This document shows, in pieces, positions 1 to 9,184 of a stretch of 64,000 nt of DNA. The notes under the pieces were generated by a model that was not told the DNA's origin, ran no database searches, and was given only the letters and a program-made list of their open reading frames with translations. Position 1 is the stretch's first letter; every line of letters begins with the position of its first letter. The position numbers and the translations under genes were made by a program. This DNA is from Leucobacter aridicollis (GTDB taxonomy: Bacteria; Actinomycetota; Actinomycetes; Actinomycetales; Microbacteriaceae). The stretch is taken from contig NZ_CP075339.1 in assembly GCF_024399335.1 (NCBI RefSeq), positions 310,001 through 374,000 of the forward strand. The letters run 5' to 3'.

Positions 1-1
1 T

Positions 2-529
2 CGGCTGCTGCCTGACCCGCTCACGATCACCGACTTCTCCCGCCTCGACCCGGCGCTCGCTTCGCTCGCAAGCAACATGGGTGCGAAGGGTTCGCCTGAT
101 CCCGTTGTCGCTGCGGGTGGCGGGGAGGTCGTATGCCGACTGATGGCACGTACGCTGCTAGTTGGAGTGCTCAGGGCGTGGGTGTCTGCGGGCTGCGCGC
201 CGAGCGGGTGGGCGGCTCGTGTCGCGGATCCATACCTTGATCCGGTACTCGCCGCTATTCATCGGGACCCCGGCCAGGACTGGTCGCTTGACACGCTCGC
301 GAGTCTCGGCGCGATGTCGCGTTCGGCGTTCGCCAGGCGCTTCCGCGAAGTCCTCGGCTCCTCGCCAGGCCAGTACATCACTGGCGTGCGCATGGAGGAC
401 GCGAAGCGCAGGTTGTCGCATGGCGCGACCGTGACGCAGACTTCCCGTGAGCTCGGCTACTCGTCGGACGAGGGCTTCAGCCGGGCGTTCAGACGCCACA
501 CGGGCGTCTCGCCGTCGCGCTGGGAGTAA
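2..529 (+). CDS. AraC family transcriptional regulator (C-terminal part)
   Basis: The frame is open from the left edge of the window, so the true start is outside; about 175 C-terminal residues are visible. The last 100 residues form the paired helix-turn-helix DNA-binding domain of AraC/XylS regulators: a first helix pair around SLGAMSRSAFARRFRE and the second around TSRELGYSSDEGFSRAFRR, ending in the usual GVSP-SRW tail. The part before it looks like the end of a cupin-type sensor (AraC_binding family), as found in regulators of this build. The downstream MFS exporter gene converges on it, so the pair may be regulator and target, which is inference from proximity only. An internal ATG at 77 is not needed as a start. 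Confidence 0.85.
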   Translation, partial: RLLPDPLTITDFSRLDPALASLASNMGAKGSPDPVVAAGGGEVVCRLMARTLLVGVLRAWVSAGCAPSGWAARVADPYLDPVLAAIHRDPGQDWSLDTLASLGAMSRSAFARRFREVLGSSPGQYITGVRMEDAKRRLSHGATVTQTSRELGYSSDEGFSRAFRRHTGVSPSRWE

Positions 530-568
530 GCGCCGCACGCGCGGCCGGCGCCCACTCCCAGCCGGCGC

Positions 569-1780
569 CTACTGGCGCCCGCGGTGCGAGACGCCGAAGA
601 GCGCCGACCCGCACACCAGGATGACGATCGCTGCGACGTACACGGTCGTGATGCCTGCCGCGTCGCTCAGGATCCCGCCGCCCGCGGCGGCGAGGAAGAT
701 CGCTCCTTGGAACCCGACGACGACGAGGCTTCCGCCTGCTTCGAGCGCGTCGGGGAGGCGGTGGCCCGCCCACGTGTTCACAACGAGCAGCCATGATGCG
801 AAGAAGAAGCCCCACACGGTGACTGCAATTCCGACGGCCCAGAGCGCGCCAGGGGCAGCGAGCACAACGAACGCGGCTGTCGCGATGACGACAGGCGCGA
901 GCATCGACAGCTGCTTGAAGGCGCGGTCGACAACGAGGCCGATCACGAAGTTGCCGATGAAGCCGCCAGCGCCGAACATCGCGAGCAGCATGACGATTGT
1001 TGCGGGCGTGAGCGGGGCTCCTGTCGCGTCGGTGACCCGCTCAAGCGCGAGCCTGATGTAGGTGTAGGCGGCGAAATGGCCGAGCACAACGAGCACGTGT
1101 CCACCGAGCCCGAGTGAGACGCCGGGCACTCGAAGCGCCCGCCCGAGCGCGGCGAACCCGCCCGACTTCATCGCCGGAATGCGGGGAAGCGTCGCGCGCA
1201 GGGAAACGGCGAGGAGTAGCATCGCCGCCCCGATGATCGCGAACACTACGCGCCAGTCGAATGCGTTGGAAAGCATGACGCCAGCAGGCACGCCCGCAAC
1301 TGTCGCGAGCGAGACGCCGCCCGAGGTGAACATGAGCGCCCGCCCGAGTCGCGCGGGGCCAACGAGGCTTGATGCGGCGCTGATCGACATTGACCAGAAC
1401 GTCGACAGCGCCGCGCCAAGCATGAATCGCGCGACGAGGATGAGCCAGAACGACGGCGCAAGTGCGACGAGCGCATTTGACGCGGCTCCGAGCAGCGCCA
1501 TCCAGATGAGGAGGGATCGCCTGTCAATCCTCGGGAAGAGGCTGCCGACGACGAGCGCCGTGATGAGGCCTGCGAGCGCCGTCATGCTCACCGTCTGGCC
1601 GGCCTGCCCGGTGGTGATGCCGAGACCTGCGGCCATCTCGGTGAGTACCCCGTTGGGTAGAAACTCACTCGTGACGAGCAGAAAGCTCATCGCCATCAGC
1701 GTGAGTAGGGCGGTGTAGGGCATGGGGTGTTGCTTCGCCGACAGTTCGCCGGCGACTGGGATGGGCGCGGTTGTGGTCAT
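569..1780 (-). CDS. MFS transporter (DHA1-type efflux family)
   Basis: A 403-residue protein with about twelve hydrophobic segments and the layout of the drug:H+ antiporter-1 branch of the major facilitator superfamily (sugar, nucleoside or drug exporters such as YdhP/NepI). The motif-A region between helices 2 and 3 reads GSLFPRIDRRSLL, and helix 5 carries the GVPAGVMLSNAFDWR stretch typical of antiporter motif C followed by the conserved W-R. The start ATG at 1780 is preceded by a GGAACG stretch that could be a weak ribosome site. It lies 106 bp after metY on the same strand and could be read through from it. The substrate cannot be named. Confidence 0.85.
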   Translation of the reverse strand: MTTTAPIPVAGELSAKQHPMPYTALLTLMAMSFLLVTSEFLPNGVLTEMAAGLGITTGQAGQTVSMTALAGLITALVVGSLFPRIDRRSLLIWMALLGAASNALVALAPSFWLILVARFMLGAALSTFWSMSISAASSLVGPARLGRALMFTSGGVSLATVAGVPAGVMLSNAFDWRVVFAIIGAAMLLLAVSLRATLPRIPAMKSGGFAALGRALRVPGVSLGLGGHVLVVLGHFAAYTYIRLALERVTDATGAPLTPATIVMLLAMFGAGGFIGNFVIGLVVDRAFKQLSMLAPVVIATAAFVVLAAPGALWAVGIAVTVWGFFFASWLLVVNTWAGHRLPDALEAGGSLVVVGFQGAIFLAAAGGGILSDAAGITTVYVAAIVILVCGSALFGVSHRGRQ

Positions 1781-1886
1781 GGTTCTAGCGTTCCAGTGCG
1801 TAGGCCGGGCCGCCCGACCTGGCGAACCCGCTTCCCGACCGAACGTGCACAGAGCGCACCGGGCGCAGCACCCGGCGCGCCTCTGG

Positions 1887-3224
1887 TTAGACGTTGTCGA
1901 GCGCGGTTCGCAGATCCGCGATGAGGTCCCTAGGCGATTCGAGCCCTACCGAGAGCCTGAGGAGGCCCGGTGTGATCCCGAGGCGCTCGTTGATCTCGGG
2001 CGCGAACGTCGCGTGCGTCGAGCTCAGCGGGTGAATGATCATCGAGCGGGTGTCGCCGATGCCAGTCATCCGCGAGAAGACCCGCAGCCCATCGACGAAG
2101 GCGCGCGCACCGTCGATCCCGCCGCGCACAGTCACGCCAAACACCGACCCTGTGCGGGCACCGAGCCCGTTCGATGCAAGCCCGTAGTCGCGCACCGCCA
2201 GATCGTACAGCGGTGACGAGGGAAGCCCCGCGTAGTCGACTGACTCGATCTCCGGCTGCGCCTCAAGCCACGCGGCAATCTCAAGCGAGGAATTCACGTG
2301 CCGCTCCATGCGCAGCGACAGCGTCTCCATGCCCTGATGCAGCAGGAAACCATTGAACGGCGACAGCGACGGCCCGATGTCGTTCACCACCGCCTCGCGT
2401 GCGGCGCGCGCATACGCGCCGGGCCCGAAGCGATCAACCATCGAGCCAAGCCCCGGCTTCACATCAGTGATGAACGGGTACGAGCGGCCCGCAGCCTGCG
2501 CGGCGTTCCAATCGAAGTTACCGCCGTCGACGATCGCACCGCCAACCGCTGCACCGTGGCCGGTGAGGAACTTGGTCGTCGAGTGCACCACAATGTTCGC
2601 GCCGTGCTCGATCGGCCGGATGAGTGCCGGGCTCCCGACAGTGTTGTCGACGATGAGTGGCAGGTTGTGCTTCGCTGCGACCGCGGCGATGCGGCGTAAG
2701 TCGGTGACATCGTTGCGCGGGTTCGGGATCGTCTCGGTGTAGATCGCCTTCGTGTTGGGGTGGATTGCCCGCTCCCACTCGGCGTCGTCATCGGCGTCCC
2801 AGACATAGTCGACCTCGATGCCGAAGCGCTTGAAGCTGCGCCCGAAGAGGATGCGCGTCCCGCCGTAGATCGACGCGGTCGATGCGATCCTGTCGCCGTT
2901 CTGCGCGAGTGTGAAGAGCGCGGAGGAGATCGCGGCCTGGCCGCTCGACACCGCGACCGTGGCCGACCCGCCCTCGAGCGACGCGAGGCGCGCCTCGGCG
3001 ACGCCGTTCGTCGGGTTGCCCTGGCGCGAGTAGATCGGATCGATGCTGCGTCCCGCGAAGCGGTCGACCTGATCGTCGAAGCTCTCGAACACGTAGCCTG
3101 CCGAGAGCGCGATCGGCGGCACGCGCAGGCCCGTGTTGAGATCGGGGTACTCGCCAGCGTGCACCTGACGGGTGTCGAAGTCGAAGCCCTCCCAGTCAGA
3201 GACGGGCTGTGCTGGTTCGGCCAT
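1887..3224 (-). CDS. metY: O-acetylhomoserine aminocarboxypropyltransferase (sulfhydrylase)
   Basis: PLP enzyme of the Cys/Met metabolism family, 445 residues, that makes homocysteine from O-acetylhomoserine and sulfide in the cytosol. N-terminal FDTRQVHAG and the YSRQGNPTNG and SGQAA stretches are characteristic; the lysine that binds PLP is in HSTTKFLTGHGAAVGG, and the C-terminal SMIIHPLSSTHA is also typical. Length is normal for MetY (about 430-450). The frame is open 98 codons further upstream but that part is an arginine-rich shadow; the ATG at 3224 is preceded by AGGAGG with a six-base spacer. It starts two bases after the stop of the MalY-type gene, so the two form a homocysteine-producing operon. 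Confidence 0.93.
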   Translation of the reverse strand: MAEPAQPVSDWEGFDFDTRQVHAGEYPDLNTGLRVPPIALSAGYVFESFDDQVDRFAGRSIDPIYSRQGNPTNGVAEARLASLEGGSATVAVSSGQAAISSALFTLAQNGDRIASTASIYGGTRILFGRSFKRFGIEVDYVWDADDDAEWERAIHPNTKAIYTETIPNPRNDVTDLRRIAAVAAKHNLPLIVDNTVGSPALIRPIEHGANIVVHSTTKFLTGHGAAVGGAIVDGGNFDWNAAQAAGRSYPFITDVKPGLGSMVDRFGPGAYARAAREAVVNDIGPSLSPFNGFLLHQGMETLSLRMERHVNSSLEIAAWLEAQPEIESVDYAGLPSSPLYDLAVRDYGLASNGLGARTGSVFGVTVRGGIDGARAFVDGLRVFSRMTGIGDTRSMIIHPLSSTHATFAPEINERLGITPGLLRLSVGLESPRDLIADLRTALDNV

Positions 3225-3226
3225 GA

Positions 3227-4534
3227 CTATGCCTCCTGGGTGAGTGCAGCGGTGGACGCGGGCGTGGTGGGTGCGGGCGCGGTTGAACTTGGCGCGCCGG
3301 AGCTTGGCTCGGTGGGTCCCGGCGTGCGAGCGGGCAGGATCGAGGCGATGCGCCGCACCGCCTCGCGGATCGTGTCGGGCGCGCACGCGAGGTTCAGACG
3401 AACGTGGCCCGCCCCCGCCGCGCCAAAGAACGCGCCATTGTTCAGCGCGACCTTCGCGTCTTCGAGCACCCGCGTGTATGGGTCGTCGCCGAGCCCAGCG
3501 TCGCGCAGGTCGAGCCACGCGAGGTAGCCAGCGCGCGGTACGGCGAGGTGCACGCCCGGAAGCTCGGCCGGCACGAGCTCGGCGAGCAGCGAGACATTCG
3601 CCTCGATCTGCGCGACGGCGCGGTCGAGCCAGTCGCGGCCGTCATTGAACGCGGCGACCGAGGCGTGCAGACCAAGGATGCTGGCGCGGGTCACGGTCTC
3701 GGGCGGCAAGTCTGCGAGCACCCGGTTCGCTCGGTCATCCGCCGCGACGATGACCGCGCATTTGGTACCCGCGATGTTCCAGCCCTTGCTCGCCGAGATC
3801 GTGGTGACCGAGAGCGCGCCGGCTGCCGCAGCGAGCGGGGCGAACGGCGTGAACGTCACGCCCGAGTGTGTGAGCGGGGCGTGGATCTCGTCTGACACGA
3901 CTGCGACCCCGTGCGCCGCGGCAAGCCGTGCAAGCTCAGTGAGCTCATCGCGTGTATACGCAATGCCGTGCGGATTGTGCGGGTTGCAGAGCAGGAACAC
4001 GTCGGCGCCGGCGGCGAACTCGCGCTCGATTGCCGCGAGGTCGAGACCGGCCGGGGCGTGCCCGTCTGACGCAGAGCCCGTGGTGAGCGGCACCTCCGCG
4101 ATCTCGAACGGCAGTTCTTCGAGCATCTCGAAGAACCCGGGGTAGACGGGCGTTGGCACCACGACTCGGGTGCCGTTCGGCGCGAGCACACGCAGCGACT
4201 CAACGACGCCCGTGGCGACATCGGTTGCGAGGTGGATCCGCTCGTGCGGCACCTCCCAGCCCCAGCGATCGCGTGCGAAGTCGGCAAACGCGCCAGCGAG
4301 CGGACCCGGCCCGTCGAGATAGCCGAGGTCAGAGGCCTCGATCCGCTCGACGAGCGTGCGTCGAATTTCGGGCGCAACCGCGAAGTCCATCTCTGCAACG
4401 AAGAGGGGCAACGTATCTTCGGGGAACCGTGTCCACTTCAGGCTCGTACGCTGCGTGCGCAGCAGCGCTGGGTCGAGCTCGGCGAACGGTACGCCGCTCG
4501 GGTCTGCACTCTGGGTCTCCAAACAGTCGGCCAT
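3227..4534 (-). CDS. MalY/PatB family cystathionine beta-lyase / aminotransferase
   Basis: About 435 residues of a fold-type I PLP enzyme of the MalY/PatB group, which cleaves cystathionine (or cysteine) to homocysteine, pyruvate and ammonia. Visible marks are SLKWTRFPEDTLPLFVAEMDF at the N-terminus (family signature around the M-D-F), LLCNPHNPHG, VVSDEIHAPLT, and the PLP lysine in ISASKGWNIAGTK. Three in-frame ATGs lie close together (4546, 4543, 4534); none has a strong ribosome site, and 4534 with GAGTGG ahead is the choice used here. It leads the operon with metY, so transsulfuration and direct sulfhydrylation routes to methionine are encoded together. No SAM riboswitch is visible in the 92 bp upstream. 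Confidence 0.88.
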   Translation of the reverse strand: MADCLETQSADPSGVPFAELDPALLRTQRTSLKWTRFPEDTLPLFVAEMDFAVAPEIRRTLVERIEASDLGYLDGPGPLAGAFADFARDRWGWEVPHERIHLATDVATGVVESLRVLAPNGTRVVVPTPVYPGFFEMLEELPFEIAEVPLTTGSASDGHAPAGLDLAAIEREFAAGADVFLLCNPHNPHGIAYTRDELTELARLAAAHGVAVVSDEIHAPLTHSGVTFTPFAPLAAAAGALSVTTISASKGWNIAGTKCAVIVAADDRANRVLADLPPETVTRASILGLHASVAAFNDGRDWLDRAVAQIEANVSLLAELVPAELPGVHLAVPRAGYLAWLDLRDAGLGDDPYTRVLEDAKVALNNGAFFGAAGAGHVRLNLACAPDTIREAVRRIASILPARTPGPTEPSSGAPSSTAPAPTTPASTAALTQEA

Positions 4535-4626
4535 GCCACTCATCATGCACGCGACTCGCGTGGCGCGCGAGGACGGAGGTAACGCGGCGTCACGAAGCGC
4601 CGCGCCCCCGTCTCCCTGCCTTGCGG

Positions 4627-5892
4627 CTACGTCCGCGTGAGTGTGCGCACGATTCCTGAGGTCAGCGCCTCGAGCGGGCCGCGCTTGCCCGTCACCGAGA
4701 GGATGACACCGATGACGAGCACTCCCGCAAGCTGGACTCCGAACGCGCCGAGACCGGCGACCCACCAATTCGCTCCGTCTGGCATCTCGACGCCGGCGTA
4801 GAGCGGCGCGTAGACGAGGGCGGTCGCGAGCAGGTGTAGCGTGTAGATCGTGAGCGGGGCGGCACCCGCAGCGCGGAATACGTCTGTGAAGCGGCTGGGG
4901 CCCCGGTCGTGGGTGTCGAACAGGGTGACGAGCAGCCCGATGACGGCGAGTGCGATACCCACTGTGCGAAGCATTTCGGCCGGTGAACCCGAGTGGGGCG
5001 CGGCGATGAGCTGCGACCAGAGCTCGGGAGAGTTTGGCGAGCCGAACTGCTGCATGCCGAGGTATTCGACGAATGTCGCCATGTCGAGGCCGTCGGGTGC
5101 AGAGACGCCGAACCGCGCGAGGTTCGCGAGCGTCCAGTTCGAGATGAGCGTCGCCGCCGTCGCGAGGAGCGCACCGAACGCTGCGAGCCCGAGAGCCGAG
5201 CGGCCGAGTGTGCCGCGGGCGTTCGCCGCGAGCAGGGCTCTGGCAATCAGGATGCCGACGAGCAGGTAGGCAACCCAGGTGATTGCGGGGTAGACGCCGG
5301 TGAGGATCATTCCGCGCAGCGTCTCGAACGGCGCGTCGGCGACAGACTCAAACGAGGGCGATCCCGCCTCCTCGACGATGTCGAGTGCACTTCTGGCGGT
5401 CGCATTCACGAAGCCGCCGCCGAGCCAGAGGGCGCCAGCGGCGACCCCGATCAGCCAGGATGGGGCGACGATGAAGACCGCGACGAGAATCATCGCAACG
5501 CCGTAGTAGCTGAGCACGACAATGATTGGCACGTCGAGCGCGCCGAGCGCGAGACCGAGGACCATGAGGATCACACCGCGCAGCATGATCGATGCGATGG
5601 CCGCGCCAGGCCTTCCGGCGCTCAGCGCGCGCCGGCTGGCGAACACGGCGCTGATGCCTCCAAGCACAGCGAACAGGGCGGCAGCGATCCCGCTCGTGAG
5701 CGTCGTTGCGATCTCGCCCGCTCGCTGGTTGAGCTCGGACGCGGTCGGATCCATTTCGGAGACCGCGACCAGGTGATTTGCCATCATGCCGAGGACGGCG
5801 AGAAACCTGGCGAGGTCAATTCCGACGTAGCGTGCCGCCCCGCGGCCTGTGCCCGCTTTCGGGCGCGTCAATGACGGTGCAGTTCGTTCCAT
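4627..5892 (-). CDS. DUF418 / heparan-glucosaminide acetyltransferase-like membrane protein
   Basis: A 421-residue polytopic membrane protein with roughly ten hydrophobic helices. The N-terminal YVGIDLARFLAVLGMMANHL resembles the acyltransferase entry (DUF1624/HGSNAT-like) and the C-terminal FRAAGAAPLTIYTLHLL resembles DUF418; such proteins are thought to move acyl groups across the membrane, but substrates are mostly unknown. ATG 5892 has GGAG just upstream; a GTG at 5919 in frame would add nine residues. It runs in the same direction as the MalY gene, 92 bp ahead of it, with no obvious terminator between them. Confidence 0.75.
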   Translation of the reverse strand: MERTAPSLTRPKAGTGRGAARYVGIDLARFLAVLGMMANHLVAVSEMDPTASELNQRAGEIATTLTSGIAAALFAVLGGISAVFASRRALSAGRPGAAIASIMLRGVILMVLGLALGALDVPIIVVLSYYGVAMILVAVFIVAPSWLIGVAAGALWLGGGFVNATARSALDIVEEAGSPSFESVADAPFETLRGMILTGVYPAITWVAYLLVGILIARALLAANARGTLGRSALGLAAFGALLATAATLISNWTLANLARFGVSAPDGLDMATFVEYLGMQQFGSPNSPELWSQLIAAPHSGSPAEMLRTVGIALAVIGLLVTLFDTHDRGPSRFTDVFRAAGAAPLTIYTLHLLATALVYAPLYAGVEMPDGANWWVAGLGAFGVQLAGVLVIGVILSVTGKRGPLEALTSGIVRTLTRT

Positions 5893-5972
5893 GGTCTCCA
5901 GTCTGCACGGGAGGTCCACTCCCGCGCGTCAGCCCGTGGGGTCACGCGTGTGGCACCAGGGTACCGTCGCAG

Positions 5973-7640
5973 TTAGGAGGCGCGCCGAATGTGGTCGCGC
6001 GCGTGTTCGAGCGCGGGCTCAAGCTCGTCGAAAAGGTGGTGGGGATCGCGCAGCGAGCGGATCACCCCGAGGCGTTCCAGCAGCGTCCGGTGGTGAGCCT
6101 GCACGCCCTTGATGAGCACGGTGACGCCGCGGCGCTCGAGGCTCGTGACGAGCCCGGCGAGGGCGTTCGCGCCCGTGGCGTCGATGATCTGGAGGTCGGA
6201 GAGGCGGAGGATTGCAACCTCGACGCCAGGCTCGTCGGAGATTGCCTCGACGAGTCTGTCGGCTGCGCCAAAGAAGAGGGAGCCCTCGACGCGGAAGAGC
6301 GCGATCCGCTCGTCGCCTTCGGCAGCCTCGCCGGGGAGTGTCTCGCGAGTCGCGACGCTCATGTTGCCCAGTGTGCGAAGCGCGAAGAACGCCGCGACGG
6401 CCACGCCGATTCCGACGGCGACGACAAGGTCAACGCTCACTGTGATGAGCAGAGTGACAGCGAATGTCGCGGCACTCGACTTGCCTGAACTAAAGACTCG
6501 CCGCGCTGTCTGCCACGACACCATGCGCGCCGCTGTCATCATCAGCACGCCGGCGAGTGCGGCGAGCGGAATCGCCCCGACGATCGGGGCAGCGACGAGT
6601 ACGACAAGTAGGAGCGCGAGCGCGTGCACGATCGCAGCGACTCGCGTACGGGCGCCTGAGCGGACGTTTACCGCAGTGCGCGCAATCGCCCCGGTCGCAG
6701 GCATCCCACCAAAGAGGCCTGACGCGACGGACGCGAGGCCCTGCCCAAACAGTTCACGGTCGGCGTTCACGGGCCCCGTGTCTGCGATCGTCGCGGCAAC
6801 GCGAGCCGAGAGCAGCGATTCGATTGCCGCGAGGGCCGCGACTGCCGCAGCCGGGCCAGCGAGCGAGGCGAGCATTGCCGCATCAAATGCTGGAAGCGTT
6901 GGGGCTGGCAGCGAACTCGGCAGCTCCCCGATATTCGGGAGCGCCGAGCCCATAAGCACCGCGGCGACCGAGACAACGAGAATCGCGACGAACGACGACG
7001 GGAAGCCAGGTGCGAACCTGTCGAGGAGCAGCATGATGAGCGCCACGGCGGCAACCGCGGAGAGGGGGAGGAGCGCCTCCGGCCAGCTCGCCTCGGTGAT
7101 TGTCTGCCACGCGGCCACGACGGCGTTTGACGAGTGGCCCGTGTTCTCCACGCCGAGTGCCGCCGGAACCTGTTGGAGAAAGATGATGATGCCGATGCCC
7201 GCCGTGAATCCCTCGATCACTGGCCACGGGATGTAGCTCACGGCGCGGCCAAGCCTGAATACACCGGCAGCGACGACCATGAGGCCCGCCATGAGACTGA
7301 CGACGGCGACGGCCGCTGGGCCGTGCAGCACGACGATGGGGGCGAGCACCACGACCATCGCCCCCGTGGGGCCTGAGACCTGAACGTTCGAGCCGCCGAA
7401 CACGGCGGCGACGAGCCCAGCGACGATGGCGGTGATGAGCCCCGCTTCGGCGCCAACACCGGAGCTCACGCCAAACGCGAGGGCGAGTGGCAGCGCGACA
7501 ATACCGACGGTGAGGCCGGCTACGAGGTCGCCGCGCCAGCCTGCCTTGAGGCCGCGGTAGTCGTCTCGAGAGGGAAGCAGGGAGCGAAGCCCCGCAAGAA
7601 TTGAGGACACGTGTCGCCTTTCTCCTTGTCCTTCAATCAT
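5973..7640 (-). CDS. SulP family inorganic anion transporter with STAS domain
   Basis: About 555 residues: an N-terminal membrane domain of some 12-14 helices (beginning DYRGLKAGWRGDLVAGLTVG, with the typical GLITAIVAG and QVSGPTGAM stretches) and a cytosolic C-terminal STAS domain (IALFRVEGSLFFGAADRLVEAI ... LSDLQIIDATGANAL). SulP carriers take up sulfate, bicarbonate or dicarboxylates; there is no fused carbonic anhydrase or rhodanese domain to point to one ion. ATG 7640 follows GGGAG with a good spacer; ATG 7664 and GTG 7610 are alternatives. The leader holds a hairpin followed by a T tract. Nearby homocysteine genes make sulfate a reasonable guess, no more. Confidence 0.88.
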   Translation of the reverse strand: MIEGQGERRHVSSILAGLRSLLPSRDDYRGLKAGWRGDLVAGLTVGIVALPLALAFGVSSGVGAEAGLITAIVAGLVAAVFGGSNVQVSGPTGAMVVVLAPIVVLHGPAAVAVVSLMAGLMVVAAGVFRLGRAVSYIPWPVIEGFTAGIGIIIFLQQVPAALGVENTGHSSNAVVAAWQTITEASWPEALLPLSAVAAVALIMLLLDRFAPGFPSSFVAILVVSVAAVLMGSALPNIGELPSSLPAPTLPAFDAAMLASLAGPAAAVAALAAIESLLSARVAATIADTGPVNADRELFGQGLASVASGLFGGMPATGAIARTAVNVRSGARTRVAAIVHALALLLVVLVAAPIVGAIPLAALAGVLMMTAARMVSWQTARRVFSSGKSSAATFAVTLLITVSVDLVVAVGIGVAVAAFFALRTLGNMSVATRETLPGEAAEGDERIALFRVEGSLFFGAADRLVEAISDEPGVEVAILRLSDLQIIDATGANALAGLVTSLERRGVTVLIKGVQAHHRTLLERLGVIRSLRDPHHLFDELEPALEHARDHIRRAS

Positions 7641-7679
7641 GCCCCACTCCCGCCCCGTGATCATTTGTTAATAGGAATT

Positions 7680-7710
7680 TCAAAAGAAAAGCTGGGCCGG
7701 AGACCCAGCT
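7680..7710 (-). terminator. Intrinsic terminator-like hairpin in the sulP leader
   Basis: On the minus strand AGCTGGG (7710-7704) pairs with CCCAGCT (7696-7690) over a seven-base loop and is followed directly by TTTTCTTTT. That is the shape of a rho-independent terminator pointing towards the sulP start 40 bases on, in a spacer between two divergent genes where no upstream transcript needs stopping. It may be an attenuator or shield against antisense transcription. Confidence 0.5.
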
Positions 7711-7752
7711 CAGGGATAGTCTGATCCAGAAAATAGCAAATAAGGGGAACCG

Positions 7753-9096
7753 ATGGATATCTTCCTTTTCATTACGCAGTTGCTCGTTGTGCTCGCGTGC
7801 ATCGTGATGGGCACGCGTTCGAGCGGTGTCGGGCTCGGACTGTGGGGCGGCACCGGCGTCGCGATCCTCGTCTTTGTCTTCGGGCTCGCCCCCGGAGCTC
7901 CGCCAGTCGACGCGCTACTCATCGTCCTCTCGGTGGTGCTCGCATCGTCGATGATGCAAGCCGCTGGCGGTATCGACTGGATGGTGTCGATCGCGGCGAA
8001 GGTGATCGCGAAGAACCCGAAGCAGATCACGCTCATCGCGCCGCTCACCGCGTTCCTCTTCTCGGTCGGCGCCGGCACCTCGAACATTCTCTACCCCTTG
8101 CTTCCCGTGATCTACGACCTGTCGTACCGAAACGGCATCCGCCCCTCGCGGCCGCTCTCGCTCTCTGTCGTTGCTACGGGCGTCGCGCTCGCCTGTAGCC
8201 CGGTCTCGGCGGCGATGGCAGCGATGATCGCCCTCACTGATACGGCGCCGTGGAACTTCGAGCTCATGGACATCATCAAGGTGACGCTCCCCGCAGCGAT
8301 CGTCGGCATCTTCCTGGCGAGCCTGTTCGTTCGTCGCCTCGGTAAGGACATCGCCGACGACCCCGAGATCCAGGCGAAGATCGCCTCGGGCAAGCTCGTC
8401 GCCCCTGGTGCGACCGCGACCGAGGTGAAAGCCGAGGTTACAGTGACCACGCAGGGCCGCTGGGCAGCAATCATCTTCTTGTTGGGCGTGCTCGCGATCG
8501 TGATCTTCGGCCTCTTCTCGGGCCTCCGCCCGCTCACTGGCGAGGGCAACCCGATCTCAATGACGCCAATCATTGAGATCATCATGTTCGTCGCGGGTAC
8601 GCTCATCATGCTCGTGTCGAAGCCGAAGGTGTCAGAGATCCCGACAATGACTGTGTTCCGCGCCGGTATGGTCTCGGCGATTGCACTCTTCGGCCTCGCG
8701 TGGCTCACAAACACGTTCCTGGGCGAGCACTCGCAGCTCGTCGCTGATGGCATCGGCGGCCTCGTCGACACCGCCCCGTGGATCTTCGCGCTCGGCGTCT
8801 TCCTCGTCTGTGTGCTGACGACGAGCCAGTCGACCGCCACGAACTCGATTGTGCCGATCGGCCTCGCTGCAGGAATCCCGCTTGGCCTCATGAGCGGCAT
8901 GTGGGCTGGCGCGTTCGCAGGCATCTACCTGCTTCCGACAAACGGTTCACAGATCGCCGCGGCGAACTTCGACGAGTCGGGCTCCACGAAGCTCGGCACG
9001 AAGCTCGTGGACCACTCCTTCTTCCTGCCGACACTGATTCTTGCCGTGGCGACGATCGCCGTCGGCTCGCTGTTTGGCGTGATCTGGGGCGGCTAA
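7753..9096 (+). CDS. Dcu family C4-dicarboxylate transporter
   Basis: A 447-residue membrane protein with about eleven hydrophobic helices. It matches the anaerobic C4-dicarboxylate carriers DcuA/DcuB: the GGIDWMVSIAAKVIAKNPKQ stretch, LTAFLFSVGAGTSNILYPLLP and TDTAPWNFELMDIIKVTLPA are family-like, and length fits (about 435-450). DcuA/B exchange or import fumarate, malate, aspartate and succinate. The ATG at 7753 is preceded by AAGGGGAACCG, a clear ribosome site. It is divergent from sulP and closed by a strong bidirectional terminator at 9114-9146. In an actinobacterium it may simply serve dicarboxylate or aspartate uptake. Confidence 0.87.
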   Translation: MDIFLFITQLLVVLACIVMGTRSSGVGLGLWGGTGVAILVFVFGLAPGAPPVDALLIVLSVVLASSMMQAAGGIDWMVSIAAKVIAKNPKQITLIAPLTAFLFSVGAGTSNILYPLLPVIYDLSYRNGIRPSRPLSLSVVATGVALACSPVSAAMAAMIALTDTAPWNFELMDIIKVTLPAAIVGIFLASLFVRRLGKDIADDPEIQAKIASGKLVAPGATATEVKAEVTVTTQGRWAAIIFLLGVLAIVIFGLFSGLRPLTGEGNPISMTPIIEIIMFVAGTLIMLVSKPKVSEIPTMTVFRAGMVSAIALFGLAWLTNTFLGEHSQLVADGIGGLVDTAPWIFALGVFLVCVLTTSQSTATNSIVPIGLAAGIPLGLMSGMWAGAFAGIYLLPTNGSQIAAANFDESGSTKLGTKLVDHSFFLPTLILAVATIAVGSLFGVIWGG

Positions 9097-9113
9097 CCTC
9101 AGCACCAACGGCT

Positions 9114-9146
9114 CGGGCCTCGGCGGATTCGTTCCGCCGAGGCCCG
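9114..9146. terminator. Bidirectional terminator between dcu and GNAT genes
   Basis: A perfect 14-bp stem (9114-9127 with 9133-9146) closes a TTCGT loop between two convergent genes; no long U tract, as is usual in high-GC actinobacteria. Confidence 0.8.
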
Positions 9147-9184
9147 TGCTGTTCGGCCCCGACTGTAACCGGTCGCCCCGTGGG

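Noticed and set aside
530..600. Repeated GGCGCC palindromes between the AraC and MFS genes as a terminator
   Set aside because: The three self-complementary hexamers can pair in several ways and no single strong stem stands out; it may be a terminator but I cannot support one structure.
3225..3518. 98-codon N-terminal extension of MetY
   Set aside because: It lies over the MalY-type gene end, is arginine-rich, and a strong AGGAGG site precedes the family-like start at 3224.
4535..4626. Possible SAM or other riboswitch ahead of the homocysteine operon
   Set aside because: The gap is only 92 bp and none of the conserved helices or loops could be recognised.
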